Shown here in pieces: positions 52,665-61,200 of a stretch of DNA of 64,000 nucleotides; position 1 is the stretch's first letter; the number at the start of each line of letters is the position of its first letter. A program made the position numbers and the translations under genes. Below the pieces are notes generated by a model. The model had not been told where the DNA came from. It made no database searches and was given only the letters and a program-made list of their open reading frames with translations. The DNA is from JAFEDN01 sp965651935 (GTDB lineage Bacteria > Pseudomonadota > Gammaproteobacteria > Coxiellales > Coxiellaceae), in contig CBFGTC010000010.1 of assembly GCA_965651935.1 (NCBI GenBank), positions 8,546 through 72,545 of the forward strand, written 5' to 3'.

Positions 52665-53948
52665 ATGTTAAGTATTGGGTTGATGAGCGGAACTTCCATG
52701 GATGGAATTGATGCCGCCTTATTACGCACCAGTGGCGCGGCAGATTCAATTGAAGAGTTGGGCCATTGTTCCTTCAATTACCCTGCCCCATTTAAAATTT
52801 TATTAAAAGCGGCGGAATTTGCTGTTCGAAAATATCAAGGCAATATGGATCTAGCCAAAATGCATTACAACCAAGAAGTCTGTCATTATCTACAACAAGC
52901 TTTGCACATTTCAGATGATGATTTGATGGAACAGTATCAATATCTGCTGGATTGGTTAAGAAAAGAAGATTCCGCTCCAGCCAATTTGAGCATGAATAAA
53001 ATAATTGAACTATCGACTCATTTCCATGCATTAGCCGTCAAAAAATTATTATCAAAAACCGGTTATTCTTTATCCCAAATTAATGTAGTAGGATATCATG
53101 GTCAAACCTTGTACCATCAACCTCAGCAAAAAATTTCCATCAATATCGGCGATGGCGATACGCTTGCTCAAACTTTAAATGTCACTGTCGTTAATGACTT
53201 TCGCAGCCGCGATATTCAAGCAGGCGGACAAGGCGCGCCTTTAGCTCCTTTGTATCATCACGCTTTAGCTAGCAGAGATAACAAAATCCCTTTGGCAGTG
53301 GTAAATTGCGGCGGCATCGCCAATATAACGCTCATCTCAAATTTCAATGAATTAGACACCGTGGCGTTTGACACCGGCCCGGGTAATGGCCTGATTGATA
53401 ACTTAGTAAGACAACGCACTGGCGGTCGCGAATTTATGGACGCCAATGCTCAATACGGTCTAACAGGCCGCATCCACGAAGAATTATTGCCATTATTATA
53501 TGAGCGTTCGATTTTTAAAAATGGAGTGAATTATTTTACTACCCCTCCCCCTAAATCTTTAGATATTGGCGATATGGTGTTAATACCGGAATTAAATCAG
53601 CTCAGTCTTGCAGACGCCTGCGCTACTTTGGAAGCCTTTACAGCCGATTCCATTGTTAAAAGTTTGGAGTGGACTTCACAGGCAATCCCTACCGATTGGA
53701 TCTTATGTGGGGGAGGATGGTATAATCCAGTAATACTGCGCGAATTAAATCGACGTTTACAAGCTACATTAAACCAAGAAATTCGCCTTCAAAGAGCGGA
53801 TACGATTGGCTGGAATTCCCAAGCCATGGAAGCACAAATTTTCGCTTATCTCGCAGTGCGTAGCCTAAAAAACTTGCCTTTAAGTTTACCAAGTACAACA
53901 GGGGTGTTAAAGGCTACTTCAGGAGGACAAATTCATATTCCCAGCTAA
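52665..53948 (+). CDS. anmK: Anhydro-N-acetylmuramic acid kinase
   Basis: AnmK opens and phosphorylates anhydro-MurNAc from peptidoglycan recycling to give MurNAc-6-phosphate. From ATG 52665 the product is 427 residues, beginning MLSIGLMSGTSMDGIDAALL, with VVGYHGQTLYHQPQQKI, VNDFRSRDIQAGGQGAPLAP and VAFDTGPGNGLIDNL. The family is about 370 residues; an extra segment of some 35-50 residues lies near residues 85-125 (DDDLMEQYQYLLDWLRKED). With ldcA this points to an active wall-recycling pathway. Confidence 0.93.
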   Translation: MLSIGLMSGTSMDGIDAALLRTSGAADSIEELGHCSFNYPAPFKILLKAAEFAVRKYQGNMDLAKMHYNQEVCHYLQQALHISDDDLMEQYQYLLDWLRKEDSAPANLSMNKIIELSTHFHALAVKKLLSKTGYSLSQINVVGYHGQTLYHQPQQKISINIGDGDTLAQTLNVTVVNDFRSRDIQAGGQGAPLAPLYHHALASRDNKIPLAVVNCGGIANITLISNFNELDTVAFDTGPGNGLIDNLVRQRTGGREFMDANAQYGLTGRIHEELLPLLYERSIFKNGVNYFTTPPPKSLDIGDMVLIPELNQLSLADACATLEAFTADSIVKSLEWTSQAIPTDWILCGGGWYNPVILRELNRRLQATLNQEIRLQRADTIGWNSQAMEAQIFAYLAVRSLKNLPLSLPSTTGVLKATSGGQIHIPS

Positions 53949-54075
53949 AAGCAAAATAATAATGGATTTTTCTGATTGTATCTCCCTTTTTTTCAAGTAA
54001 AATAAGCTTTATAAAAAAATTCGCATAATAAAAATCTCCGCTGCCACTTTGCAATACGAGGTCAATGCACTAGAT

Positions 54076-55650
54076 ATGGAAAATGTAAGTACACACATTC
54101 GAGCTCAATCCGCTCCGCGCGCCGCTTGGATTTTATTTGCCGTCTGCATTTTAGGCATCATGATTCAAATCGACTACACAGCAGTCAACGTCGCGCTAAT
54201 AGATATCGGTCGAACTTTAAATATCAATTTAACTACCGCTCAATGGGCCTTAAGCGCTTATGTGTTAGCCTGGGGTTCATGTGTTATCACAGCAGGGCGT
54301 TGCGCTGACCTCTTCGGCAAACGGCGCACTTTTATCTTAGGCACTCTGTTATTCATGTTAGGTTCCGTTTTAACGGGGGCGGCTGGGATTGCTTGGTTTT
54401 TAATTTTAGGGCGCGTCGTGCAAGGCTTAGGCTGTGCATTATTTTTACCCAGTTTATATACCTTAGTGTTTACCGCTTTCCCTGATAATAAGCGCGGTTT
54501 TGCTTTAGGAGTATTAACTTCTGCTATTTCATTGGGTATGGCAATCGGCCCGACTTTCGGCGGAATCATTTTACATTTGTTAGATTGGCGTTGGATTTTT
54601 TTTCTTAATATCCCTTTAGGAATTCCCGTGATTGGCATAATTTTATGGGCGGTAAAACGCGAACCGCTGAGGGTCATTAACGAGCCATTAGATTGGGTCG
54701 GTGCTTTATTAGTGGCGTTAGGCTTAGTAATTTTAATGTACTGCTTGAATAAAGTGAGCATTTGGGGAGCCCTGTCATGGCATTTTTTACTCGGCGTGTT
54801 GTCGGCGTTAATCATCTTAATTCTCTTCGTCTGCTATGAACGACAAAGCCAGTATCCTTTATTACAGCTGGATATGTTTTCCAACCGAATTTTTTTAGGC
54901 TGCAATCTAGCCTACATTATCATGGGTTATACTTTTTCCACGATTCTTATTGTCGGAGGCTTGTATTTGCAAAATGCTTTAGACTACTCCGCATTGAACA
55001 CGGGATTTATTTTTTTAATCATGACGGCGATGTTTGCTTCTATATCAATATACGGAGGCCAGTTAGTGGATCATATTGATGCACGCATCCCCATCGTCAT
55101 TGGATTGACCGTCAGCGCTGCTGCCACCCTTGCTTTAGCTTTTTGTACACCTCAATCGCCACTGTGGATGCCAATGTTAGCCTTAGGTTTGTATGGGATC
55201 GGCGGAGGACTTGGCTTTCCCTCGCTTAATGCCACCATGCTAAAAAGCATCCCCCAAAACAGTCTCAATACCGCTTCCAGTGCATTTACCATGTTTGGAT
55301 TGATTGGCAATACTTTGGGTTTAATCTTAAATTCTGCGATCATTGTTGCTCTGGGCAAGGCTTATTTTAAAAATTGGTTAGCAGCGCATTCTTGGCATGT
55401 GGATATTGCTCAAATGGAACAATTGCGCAGTATTATGGCTGGTGTGCATTATCACAATAAGCAATTCAGTCTTTTCGATGAGACAAAAATCCCGACTTTA
55501 CTCAGTTTAATGCGCGATGCTTTTGTCCACGGCATGTTTTATAGCATGATGCTTACGTTTCTCCTCAACTTGATCAGTATAGCAATATGCCTGTTTTTTA
55601 TTAGAAATATTTCTCGAAAAAAGACCGCAAAACATTTACCAATGATCTGA
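54076..55650 (+). CDS. MFS drug-efflux permease, DHA2 (14-helix) family
   Basis: The 524-residue product (start 54076, MENVSTHIRAQSAP; a TTG at 54049 is an alternative) has about 14 membrane helices. DHA2 features are IQIDYTAVNVALIDIGRTL, AGRCADLFGKRRTFILGTLLF (motif A) and GRVVQGLGCALFLPSLYTLV (motif C region). EmrB/QacA-type members expel lipophilic cations and other toxic compounds with protons. No periplasmic EmrA adaptor is adjacent. Its 3' end overlaps the converging Nudix gene by 15 bases. Confidence 0.9.
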   Translation: MENVSTHIRAQSAPRAAWILFAVCILGIMIQIDYTAVNVALIDIGRTLNINLTTAQWALSAYVLAWGSCVITAGRCADLFGKRRTFILGTLLFMLGSVLTGAAGIAWFLILGRVVQGLGCALFLPSLYTLVFTAFPDNKRGFALGVLTSAISLGMAIGPTFGGIILHLLDWRWIFFLNIPLGIPVIGIILWAVKREPLRVINEPLDWVGALLVALGLVILMYCLNKVSIWGALSWHFLLGVLSALIILILFVCYERQSQYPLLQLDMFSNRIFLGCNLAYIIMGYTFSTILIVGGLYLQNALDYSALNTGFIFLIMTAMFASISIYGGQLVDHIDARIPIVIGLTVSAAATLALAFCTPQSPLWMPMLALGLYGIGGGLGFPSLNATMLKSIPQNSLNTASSAFTMFGLIGNTLGLILNSAIIVALGKAYFKNWLAAHSWHVDIAQMEQLRSIMAGVHYHNKQFSLFDETKIPTLLSLMRDAFVHGMFYSMMLTFLLNLISIAICLFFIRNISRKKTAKHLPMI

Positions 55651-56127
55651 GATAGGTTGATTGAAAAAATATTCCGCAATGCGCGCGCGCGTGCTTTTGG
55701 TAATGTCATTGGGCAAATTTTTTAAAGAAAACCATTCCACTGCCGCGATTTCACCTCCTAAAGGGATGGTCATCTCACTGAATTCTTTAATGATATACAA
55801 GGCTATGTAATCGTTGACTCGCATGACTTGGTGATAATACACACCGAATAATTCAATGTGTCCCAAGGCTAAAATTCCGCTTTCTTCACGAAGTTCACGA
55901 ATGGCGGCTATTCTGGCTGGCTCGCCGGGAAATACCCCGCCACCGGGGAAATGCCATCCTTCCATATAGGTATGTTTTAGCAATAAAATCCGGTCTTTTC
56001 TATCCACAACCAAAGTTCGCACTCCCACGGTTGAAGCACCTAATAGCCATTGTAAAGTGCGCATACCCCGGGTCAGCGTATGATAATACAGGTTAACCAA
56101 AAAATTTCTTTTTTCTGGGGCCGGCAT
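55636..56127 (-). CDS. Nudix hydrolase
   Basis: The 163-residue product has a complete Nudix box GGVFPGEPARIAAIRELREESGI (GX5EX7REVXEEXGX form), preceded by GWHFPGG. An N-terminal stretch of about 35 residues is rich in aromatic residues. Substrate is not evident; nucleotide sugars or diphosphates are typical. It abuts the M32 carboxypeptidase gene, with a zero-base gap, so the two are probably co-transcribed. Confidence 0.9.
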   Translation of the reverse strand: MPAPEKRNFLVNLYYHTLTRGMRTLQWLLGASTVGVRTLVVDRKDRILLLKHTYMEGWHFPGGGVFPGEPARIAAIRELREESGILALGHIELFGVYYHQVMRVNDYIALYIIKEFSEMTIPLGGEIAAVEWFSLKNLPNDITKSTRARIAEYFFNQPISDHW

Positions 56128-57603
56128 TTATGAATATCTCTGTTGTAGATGGCTAATAAAACTTTGCACTTGCAGTGGCTTACCGCAGGTCTTTTCTAAT
56201 AGTTTATCCATGGGTAAAAAACGCCCTTGACTGTGAATATGGACACGCAACCATTGCACTAGGGTTTTGAAATTGCCTTGCGATAGTTCCATACTGATTT
56301 CAGGATGTTTATTTTTAGCGGCTTGATACAATTGTGCCGCAATAATGGCGCCAATGGTGTAGGCTGGAAAATAACCGAATGCGCCGGATGGCCAATGCAC
56401 ATCTTGCATTGGGCCATTGCGATAATCATTTTGCGTGGAAAGTCCGAAAAATTTTTGCATGTACTCATTCCACACTTCAGGAATATCAGCACAATTGATG
56501 GTTCCGGCTATTAGTTTTTTCTCCAACTCGTATCGCAAAATAATATGCAGTGGATAACTCACCTCATCCGCGTCTACGCGAATGAGACCGGGCTTGACGT
56601 GAGTATAAAATTGATAGAGATTTTCAGGGGAATAATGAGGGTTTTCTCCAAAATATTCACACACTAAAGGCGAGAGGAACTGCATAAACTCTCGGCTACG
56701 GCAGGCCTGCATTTCAATTAATAAAGACTGGCTCTCGTGCAATGCCATTCCCAAAGCTTGGCCGATTGGCTGGTCTAACCATTCCACAGGTAAGCCCATT
56801 TCATATAATGCGTGACCGGTCTCGTGACACACACCCATTGATGCGGAAACCAACTCGGTTTCGTTGTAACGAGTGGTGATGCGGACGTCTTGCGGAACTC
56901 CTCCACAAAAAGGATGATGGCTCACGTCTAGCCGTCCGTGATTAAAATCGAAACCGATGGCGCGCATCAATTGCAAGCCCAGTTGTTTTTGTTTTTCTAT
57001 GGGGAAATGACCGGCAATAGATTGGGGTTGCACTTGCCGGTCAATCACCTTTGCAATAAATTCCGGTAAAAATAGTTGCAGTTCTTCAAAAATAGGATCA
57101 ATCATGGCTTGGGTTAAACCCGGAGAGTAGTCCTGAATTAAACTATCATAAGGATTAACGCCAAATACCGCAGCTTTTATTGCCGCTATTTCGCGGGTAA
57201 GGGCGAGATTTTCTTCCAATAATGGCAAAAAATCCGGCCAATTATTTTCAGCGCGCAAAGTCCGCCAGGCTTGTTCACAACTTATAAATGCGAAATGAGC
57301 GCGTCTGACTAAATCTTCCGGGATACAACTGGCTTTGAGATATTGATTTTCCATCCATTGTAAATTGACCGGCTGCCACTCGGATTCCCATTGACTGGTT
57401 TTGGCCTCTTCCAGCCATTGTTTGACTTTAGGGTCCACGAGTAATTGATGTTCTAACACTTGCAATCCAGCTAAGGCCTGAGCGCGAGCTTCTCCCCCTC
57501 CAGGCGGCATCATTACCGCCTCATCCCAATGACAAATGGCGCGGACGTGATTTAAATGGGCCAATTGGCGAAAAGTTTTTTCTAAATGACGATAAGCTTG
57601 CAT
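56128..57603 (-). CDS. Metallocarboxypeptidase, M32 family
   Basis: The 491-residue product is a Taq/Pfu-type carboxypeptidase with the zinc motif HETGH in SMGVCHETGHALYEMGL and DPYDSLIQDYSPG-like sequence NPYDSLIQDYSPGLTQAMID. The C-terminal PSGAFGYFPAYTIGAI is conserved. It would trim C-terminal residues from peptides in the cytoplasm. It is encoded just 2 bases downstream of the ComA homologue, so it is likely part of the same operon. Confidence 0.95.
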   Translation of the reverse strand: MQAYRHLEKTFRQLAHLNHVRAICHWDEAVMMPPGGGEARAQALAGLQVLEHQLLVDPKVKQWLEEAKTSQWESEWQPVNLQWMENQYLKASCIPEDLVRRAHFAFISCEQAWRTLRAENNWPDFLPLLEENLALTREIAAIKAAVFGVNPYDSLIQDYSPGLTQAMIDPIFEELQLFLPEFIAKVIDRQVQPQSIAGHFPIEKQKQLGLQLMRAIGFDFNHGRLDVSHHPFCGGVPQDVRITTRYNETELVSASMGVCHETGHALYEMGLPVEWLDQPIGQALGMALHESQSLLIEMQACRSREFMQFLSPLVCEYFGENPHYSPENLYQFYTHVKPGLIRVDADEVSYPLHIILRYELEKKLIAGTINCADIPEVWNEYMQKFFGLSTQNDYRNGPMQDVHWPSGAFGYFPAYTIGAIIAAQLYQAAKNKHPEISMELSQGNFKTLVQWLRVHIHSQGRFLPMDKLLEKTCGKPLQVQSFISHLQQRYS

Positions 57604-57605
57604 AA

Positions 57606-58445
57606 TTAAAATATATCGCTATCACCCCAAAGCTGCAAACGCCAAGCGTTGTACTCAATTATGTTCTTGGAATTCATCATTAAATTAACTTGCGGATCGA
57701 CCTGTTTTAAATACCATTTGAACGTTTTACGGGCTTCCTCATCTTCGGGCGAGACTTCAAACATCAGGTTTTCAATGCCGAATTTTTTAATTAATGCAAA
57801 AATAATATCTTTACGCCATTGGTCTGGATCAGCGATGCCTTCGGTGATCCCCTCGGACTCTATCATCAACATATATGCGCCTGCATCAAAAAATTTTTCG
57901 CCTTCTTCAATGAACTCCGACAAGGATTTGACCGCTTGAATTTTTTGTTGATAGCCAAACTCGGCCACGCCCGCTCCGACACCCGACATCATTGTTATTT
58001 CGGGCTTGGGTTTCATTCCTAATTTTTGTATCTTTTGCACAATTTCTAATTGCGCGTTCAAAGGAAAATCATGTGCGCTATGAAACATACCACTGGAAAC
58101 TTCTACTACATCAAAACCTAAGTCGCGGGTTTCTTGCAAATACGGATCAACTAAATTTATATCTTGGGCCACCACTCTTTCAATAAAGCCGCCGGTATTC
58201 ACATACACGTGGTGCTGGTGGGCAAGTGAGGTGAATGCTTTGACGGTTTCGGGTGGGAGTAAAGCCTGTGTTCCGCCGGCAAATTTAAAACCGTCAATAT
58301 AATGACCCCAAGTGGACAATAGCGATTCAAGTTGTCCTAAAGTAAAAGCCTCATAATACGGGCCTCTGACTTCCGTTAATCCCAATCGCCTTGGTTTTTC
58401 AGGCAATTCCTTTAAATTAACAAATTTAAAACTGCGTTCATACAT
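57606..58445 (-). CDS. Phosphosulfolactate synthase (ComA/HSA32) homologue
   Basis: ComA joins sulfite and phosphoenolpyruvate to give (2R)-phospho-3-sulfolactate in methanogen coenzyme M synthesis; distant plant HSA32 proteins are in the same family. The 279-residue product starts MYERSFKFVNLKELP and has RRLGLTEVRGPYYEA, KFAGGTQALLPPETV, VSSGMFHSAHDFPLN and LMIESEGITEGIADPDQWR, all typical. The true activity in this organism is unknown; no other coenzyme M gene is near, and such homologues occur in bacteria that make none. The ATG at 58445 lies seven bases after a TATAAT. An M32 peptidase and a Nudix gene follow in the same direction. Confidence 0.85.
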   Translation of the reverse strand: MYERSFKFVNLKELPEKPRRLGLTEVRGPYYEAFTLGQLESLLSTWGHYIDGFKFAGGTQALLPPETVKAFTSLAHQHHVYVNTGGFIERVVAQDINLVDPYLQETRDLGFDVVEVSSGMFHSAHDFPLNAQLEIVQKIQKLGMKPKPEITMMSGVGAGVAEFGYQQKIQAVKSLSEFIEEGEKFFDAGAYMLMIESEGITEGIADPDQWRKDIIFALIKKFGIENLMFEVSPEDEEARKTFKWYLKQVDPQVNLMMNSKNIIEYNAWRLQLWGDSDIF

Positions 58446-58451
58446 GTTACT

Positions 58452-58480
58452 ATTATAGCTTAGAGTTGAGTACACACAAA
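58452..58480 (-). promoter_or_regulatory. Promoter of the ComA-like gene
   Basis: On the minus strand a perfect TATAAT (58457-58452) ends six bases before the ATG at 58445, preceded by TTTGTG at the expected -35 place. As with the export operon, the transcript would begin at or right next to the start codon and no Shine-Dalgarno is present. Confidence 0.5.
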
Positions 58481-58489
58481 GAATTGACG

Positions 58490-59104
58490 ATGGATAATGC
58501 TGATCTTAAAATTCCGGAATCTTGGAAAGACGAAAATTTAATGCCTTTGCTTGCATTTTTAAAACATAAGCGACGGAATGTTTGCGATTGGCCGCAAATC
58601 AATTACGTTGATAAACCGAGTTTGCCTAGCCCTTATGATTTTCTTTTAACTCAACCACTCATGACCATGGCAATTGAATATTATTATCAGCGCACTCCCC
58701 AAATAAAAACTTTGCATGAATTCTATGAGGCAGAACAGCATTATCATTCACGAGTCGTACTGATGTATGTTGATCAAGATCCATCTCGCGATGAGGCTTT
58801 GTTAGCTCAAAAAATGGGACAAGCTGTGGTGGCTGAATTAGCCATGATTCACATTAACTTGTCCGGCTTAACTGAAGACATTGTACAGGAAATCGAACGG
58901 AGCACGAAACCGTTCGGGGCAATTTTATTGGAATTTGGTATAGCCAGCCAACGCATCCATAATCGTTATTTTCAACTATCGCACTCGAGTGTTTTTTCCG
59001 ATTATCTTGCTTGTAATAAGCCCTTTTTTTATGGCCGCAGCAGTACTTTGTTACGTAGTGACAATCAGGCATTTTTAGCTCAGGTAGTGGAGATTCTGCC
59101 TTAG
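58490..59104 (+). CDS. Chorismate lyase (UbiC)-like protein
   Basis: The 204-residue product resembles the UbiC/UTRA-fold family weakly: a C-terminal part with RSTKPFGAILLEFGIASQR, FYGRSSTLLRSDNQAFLAQVVEILP, where UbiC has the substrate-binding Arg and a final VEVFLP-like strand with Glu. UbiC removes pyruvate from chorismate to give 4-hydroxybenzoate for ubiquinone. The N-terminal half (about 1-70) is not typical. It is divergent from the ComA-like gene with 44 bases between. A TTG start at 58466 is possible but ATG at 58490 is preferred. I hold the family call as moderate. Confidence 0.55.
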   Translation: MDNADLKIPESWKDENLMPLLAFLKHKRRNVCDWPQINYVDKPSLPSPYDFLLTQPLMTMAIEYYYQRTPQIKTLHEFYEAEQHYHSRVVLMYVDQDPSRDEALLAQKMGQAVVAELAMIHINLSGLTEDIVQEIERSTKPFGAILLEFGIASQRIHNRYFQLSHSSVFSDYLACNKPFFYGRSSTLLRSDNQAFLAQVVEILP

Positions 59105-59201
59105 TTTAGCAAGATTTAACTGCAATTTGACAGTTTCTTAAAGGATTGTTAAAGTTAAAACTTAATTTTATAAGATGGGGTGAGGGAAATAGGAAATAAT
59201 C

Positions 59202-59675
59202 ATGCCAGTTGCAAGCTTGGATTCGATAAAGGAATTGATTGATTCCGTTGATTTGTCTCCCGTTCTAAAACGCCTGGTTGTGGTTGAAGGTTGGCGGCTA
59301 AAACAGGCTAAGCTGGCCATTCAACAATATAGGAATTATCTTTTTTTAAAGCACAAGTATCGTGCGCAATACTTGCCGGATCAATTGCCTCCTTCGTACG
59401 AAATTGACGAAGTTTGGCACGCGCACATTTTGCACACGCGTGATTATGTTCACTTTTGCAACCGGGTTTTTAATGAATATTTGCACCATTCACCCCATCA
59501 TGGACAAAATCAAGAATTATCTTTAGAGCAGATGGCTGATCTATTTGCAGAAACGCAAAAATTGTATTATAAAGAGTTTGGCGATTATATTCGCTCAATT
59601 AAACGAGTACCGTTAAGAAAACGCGCGAATAAAAAAAATTTTTCTAAATTGATGGCTAAATTAAATATTGAGTGA
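59202..59675 (+). CDS. Protein with WHxH motif, glycine-rich-domain-protein-like
   Basis: The 157-residue product has the motif DEVWHAHILHTRDYVHFC followed by VFNEYLHHSPHH, a histidine-rich pattern seen in DUF1399/GRDP-type proteins of plants, fungi and some bacteria. The paired histidines suggest metal binding. No signal peptide is visible. It begins after an AGGAAA site. The function of this family in bacteria is not known to me. Two very short ORFs follow on the same strand. Confidence 0.65.
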   Translation: MPVASLDSIKELIDSVDLSPVLKRLVVVEGWRLKQAKLAIQQYRNYLFLKHKYRAQYLPDQLPPSYEIDEVWHAHILHTRDYVHFCNRVFNEYLHHSPHHGQNQELSLEQMADLFAETQKLYYKEFGDYIRSIKRVPLRKRANKKNFSKLMAKLNIE

Positions 59676-59684
59676 GAAAAAAAG

Positions 59685-59750
59685 ATGTATTGGTTCATTT
59701 GTAGCTTATGCTATGTGATTATTTTCCTTTTATTAGAAAATAAAAAATAG
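59685..59750 (+). CDS. Putative 21-residue membrane microprotein
   Basis: A short ORF of 21 codons starts nine bases after the WHxH-protein stop. It is almost wholly hydrophobic (WFICSLCYVIIFLLL) with a short ENKK end, like a single membrane helix with a positive tail. It has no clear Shine-Dalgarno (GAGAAAAAAAG lies just before), so translation is unproven. Confidence 0.35.
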   Translation: MYWFICSLCYVIIFLLLENKK

Positions 59751-59830
59751 TTTTTTTATTGTTGATATGACAATAAAATTAGCGGCGCATTTTACTGCGT
59801 AATTTTAACATTTAAAATGGAGATGTAAGT

Positions 59831-59893
59831 ATGATTAAAATTATTAAATCTTTTTTTAAAAAGAAGCCTGCTAAAATGGCTTTTTGTGGGTAA
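59831..59893 (+). CDS. Putative 20-residue cationic microprotein
   Basis: A 20-codon ORF has a good GGAG site eight bases before its ATG. The product starts MIKIIKSFFKKK and ends in CG, amphipathic and lysine-rich, resembling a membrane-active peptide. A hairpin follows just seven bases after the stop. Both the ribosome-binding site and the terminator-like hairpin support expression, but the ORF could be chance. Confidence 0.4.
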   Translation: MIKIIKSFFKKKPAKMAFCG

Positions 59894-59897
59894 AGAG

Positions 59898-59921
59898 CGC
59901 CACCCTTTTTTTAGGGTGGTG
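59898..59921. terminator. Hairpin between the microprotein and the converging gene
   Basis: CCACCCT (59900-59906) pairs with AGGGTGG (59913-59919), extended by one or two weaker pairs. The loop is all T on the plus strand. There is no long T-run after the stem on either side, so it is a plausible but not strong bidirectional terminator. Confidence 0.55.
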
Positions 59922-59923
59922 AT

Positions 59924-60601
59924 TTAAGAATTTAAATGGATTTCGAACGCATGTCTTTTTTTAATTAATAAATTTATTTTATCATTATCATTTTTAATAG
60001 AAAGATTCATTATATCTCCAATTTTTTTATACAAAGCTTGCAACTTATGATCATTATCATCACCATCCAAATCACAGACATTTTTAATTTCATAAATTTT
60101 TGACACTAAATTTGCAGTAAACCCATAAGCTTCAGGTCCAAAAATATTATTGATCGTTGTATTTAAAGTAGCAATATGTTTAAGGCTACTTACCCGCTCA
60201 ACTTTCAATAATGCAGAAGAGCCTTTATTAATTTCACAAAGAGAATTTTGATTTAAAATAAGAGTTCTGGTATCTAAAACTGCTTTGTTAAACTCTTTTT
60301 GTAAGTGTATTTTTTCATTTTTTTGCAATTGTATTTCTGCTATCTGCATAGTAATAATTTCTTTATTCCAATTAACAAATCCGGCTATTAAAGAAGTAAT
60401 GACCGCAAGGTATGCAAATATATAATTAATTTTTTTCCAGAAATTAATTTGCTCTGATTTAACGCTGCAATTCTGTTTCTCCTCGAATTTTTTCACACAT
60501 TCGATCATAGCTTGCTGACAGGAATCGGCTACTATTTTTTTAATTCTCTCTTGGAAATCGTCACTTTGAATAATCGCTTGCTCTTCTATTACCGAATTCA
60601 T
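59924..60601 (-). CDS. Orphan membrane protein with coiled coil
   Basis: I do not recognise this 225-residue protein. It has a charged N-terminal part (about 1-50), one membrane helix (about 52-70, INYIFAYLAVITSLIAGFV), and a coiled-coil-like region (about 75-110, EIITMQIAEIQLQKNEKIH). The C-terminal 110 residues look helical. An AAGG site precedes the ATG. Topology suggests a single-pass anchor with a helical domain; the sequence is AT-rich, as in the orphan genes at 26-29 kb. Confidence 0.6.
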   Translation of the reverse strand: MNSVIEEQAIIQSDDFQERIKKIVADSCQQAMIECVKKFEEKQNCSVKSEQINFWKKINYIFAYLAVITSLIAGFVNWNKEIITMQIAEIQLQKNEKIHLQKEFNKAVLDTRTLILNQNSLCEINKGSSALLKVERVSSLKHIATLNTTINNIFGPEAYGFTANLVSKIYEIKNVCDLDGDDNDHKLQALYKKIGDIMNLSIKNDNDKINLLIKKRHAFEIHLNS

Positions 60602-61200
60602 TTTTTTACCTTTAACAAATTATTAATCTCACTTTCCGCTAATTTCTTTCATGACTTCTCAAAATTTAAAAAACTAAAATGGAATTGTTCTGGCTCTGGT
60701 ATTAATAGGTAGATGCGGTTATAATTTATTTTTTATCCATTTTACCTCTCTTCAGATATTATTTTATTTCCCCCACAAGCTAAAATTTTCCTTCTCAAGT
60801 TGCATAATTTAACCATATTCACAAAAATATTGATGTAAGCTACGTACTATATTTTTGTAAGCAATTTCCTACAAAAAATTATTATAAAATTCAATTAATT
60901 AGTCGATTATTTCTCTAGCCAAGGAAGGCACTCAAGCGCATTCCCGTCCTGGAGCTGTGTAATTTTATATTTAGATAATATCGTGTACTTTTAAGCCGAT
61001 TATCTATTTCTAATCCAAAGTTGCGGCGTAAGGAAGTCCGAGACATTTTCTTGGAAGCCGGTTCATTTTTTCGGCTAGTTCCATCTCACTCCTTTTGCGT
61101 TATTTTGTCTCACTATCTGAACCAAGACACGACATTGACGAATTCCAAAATTAGATTTAAGCTCAGGGGGTAAAAAAAATCAAAACAAAGTATAGATTCC
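60602..61200. other. AT-rich stretch without a supported gene
   Basis: About 600 bases upstream of umuD hold no ORF I can support, no tRNA and no clear hairpin terminator. I looked for a LexA-type CTGT-N8-ACAG operator before umuD and did not find a convincing one. Short AT-rich stretches could hold promoters for the flanking genes, but none is near consensus. Confidence 0.4.

Noticed and set aside
54258..54815. 185-codon minus-strand open frame
   Set aside because: Antisense to the MFS permease. Its Lys/Pro/Asn-rich composition follows from the complement of membrane-helix codons.
57606..58445. Coenzyme M biosynthesis locus
   Set aside because: None of the other Com genes is nearby, and the organism is not a methanogen.
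60602..61200. LexA operator upstream of umuD
   Set aside because: The partial CTGT/ACAG matches have the wrong spacing or lie inside the coding sequence.
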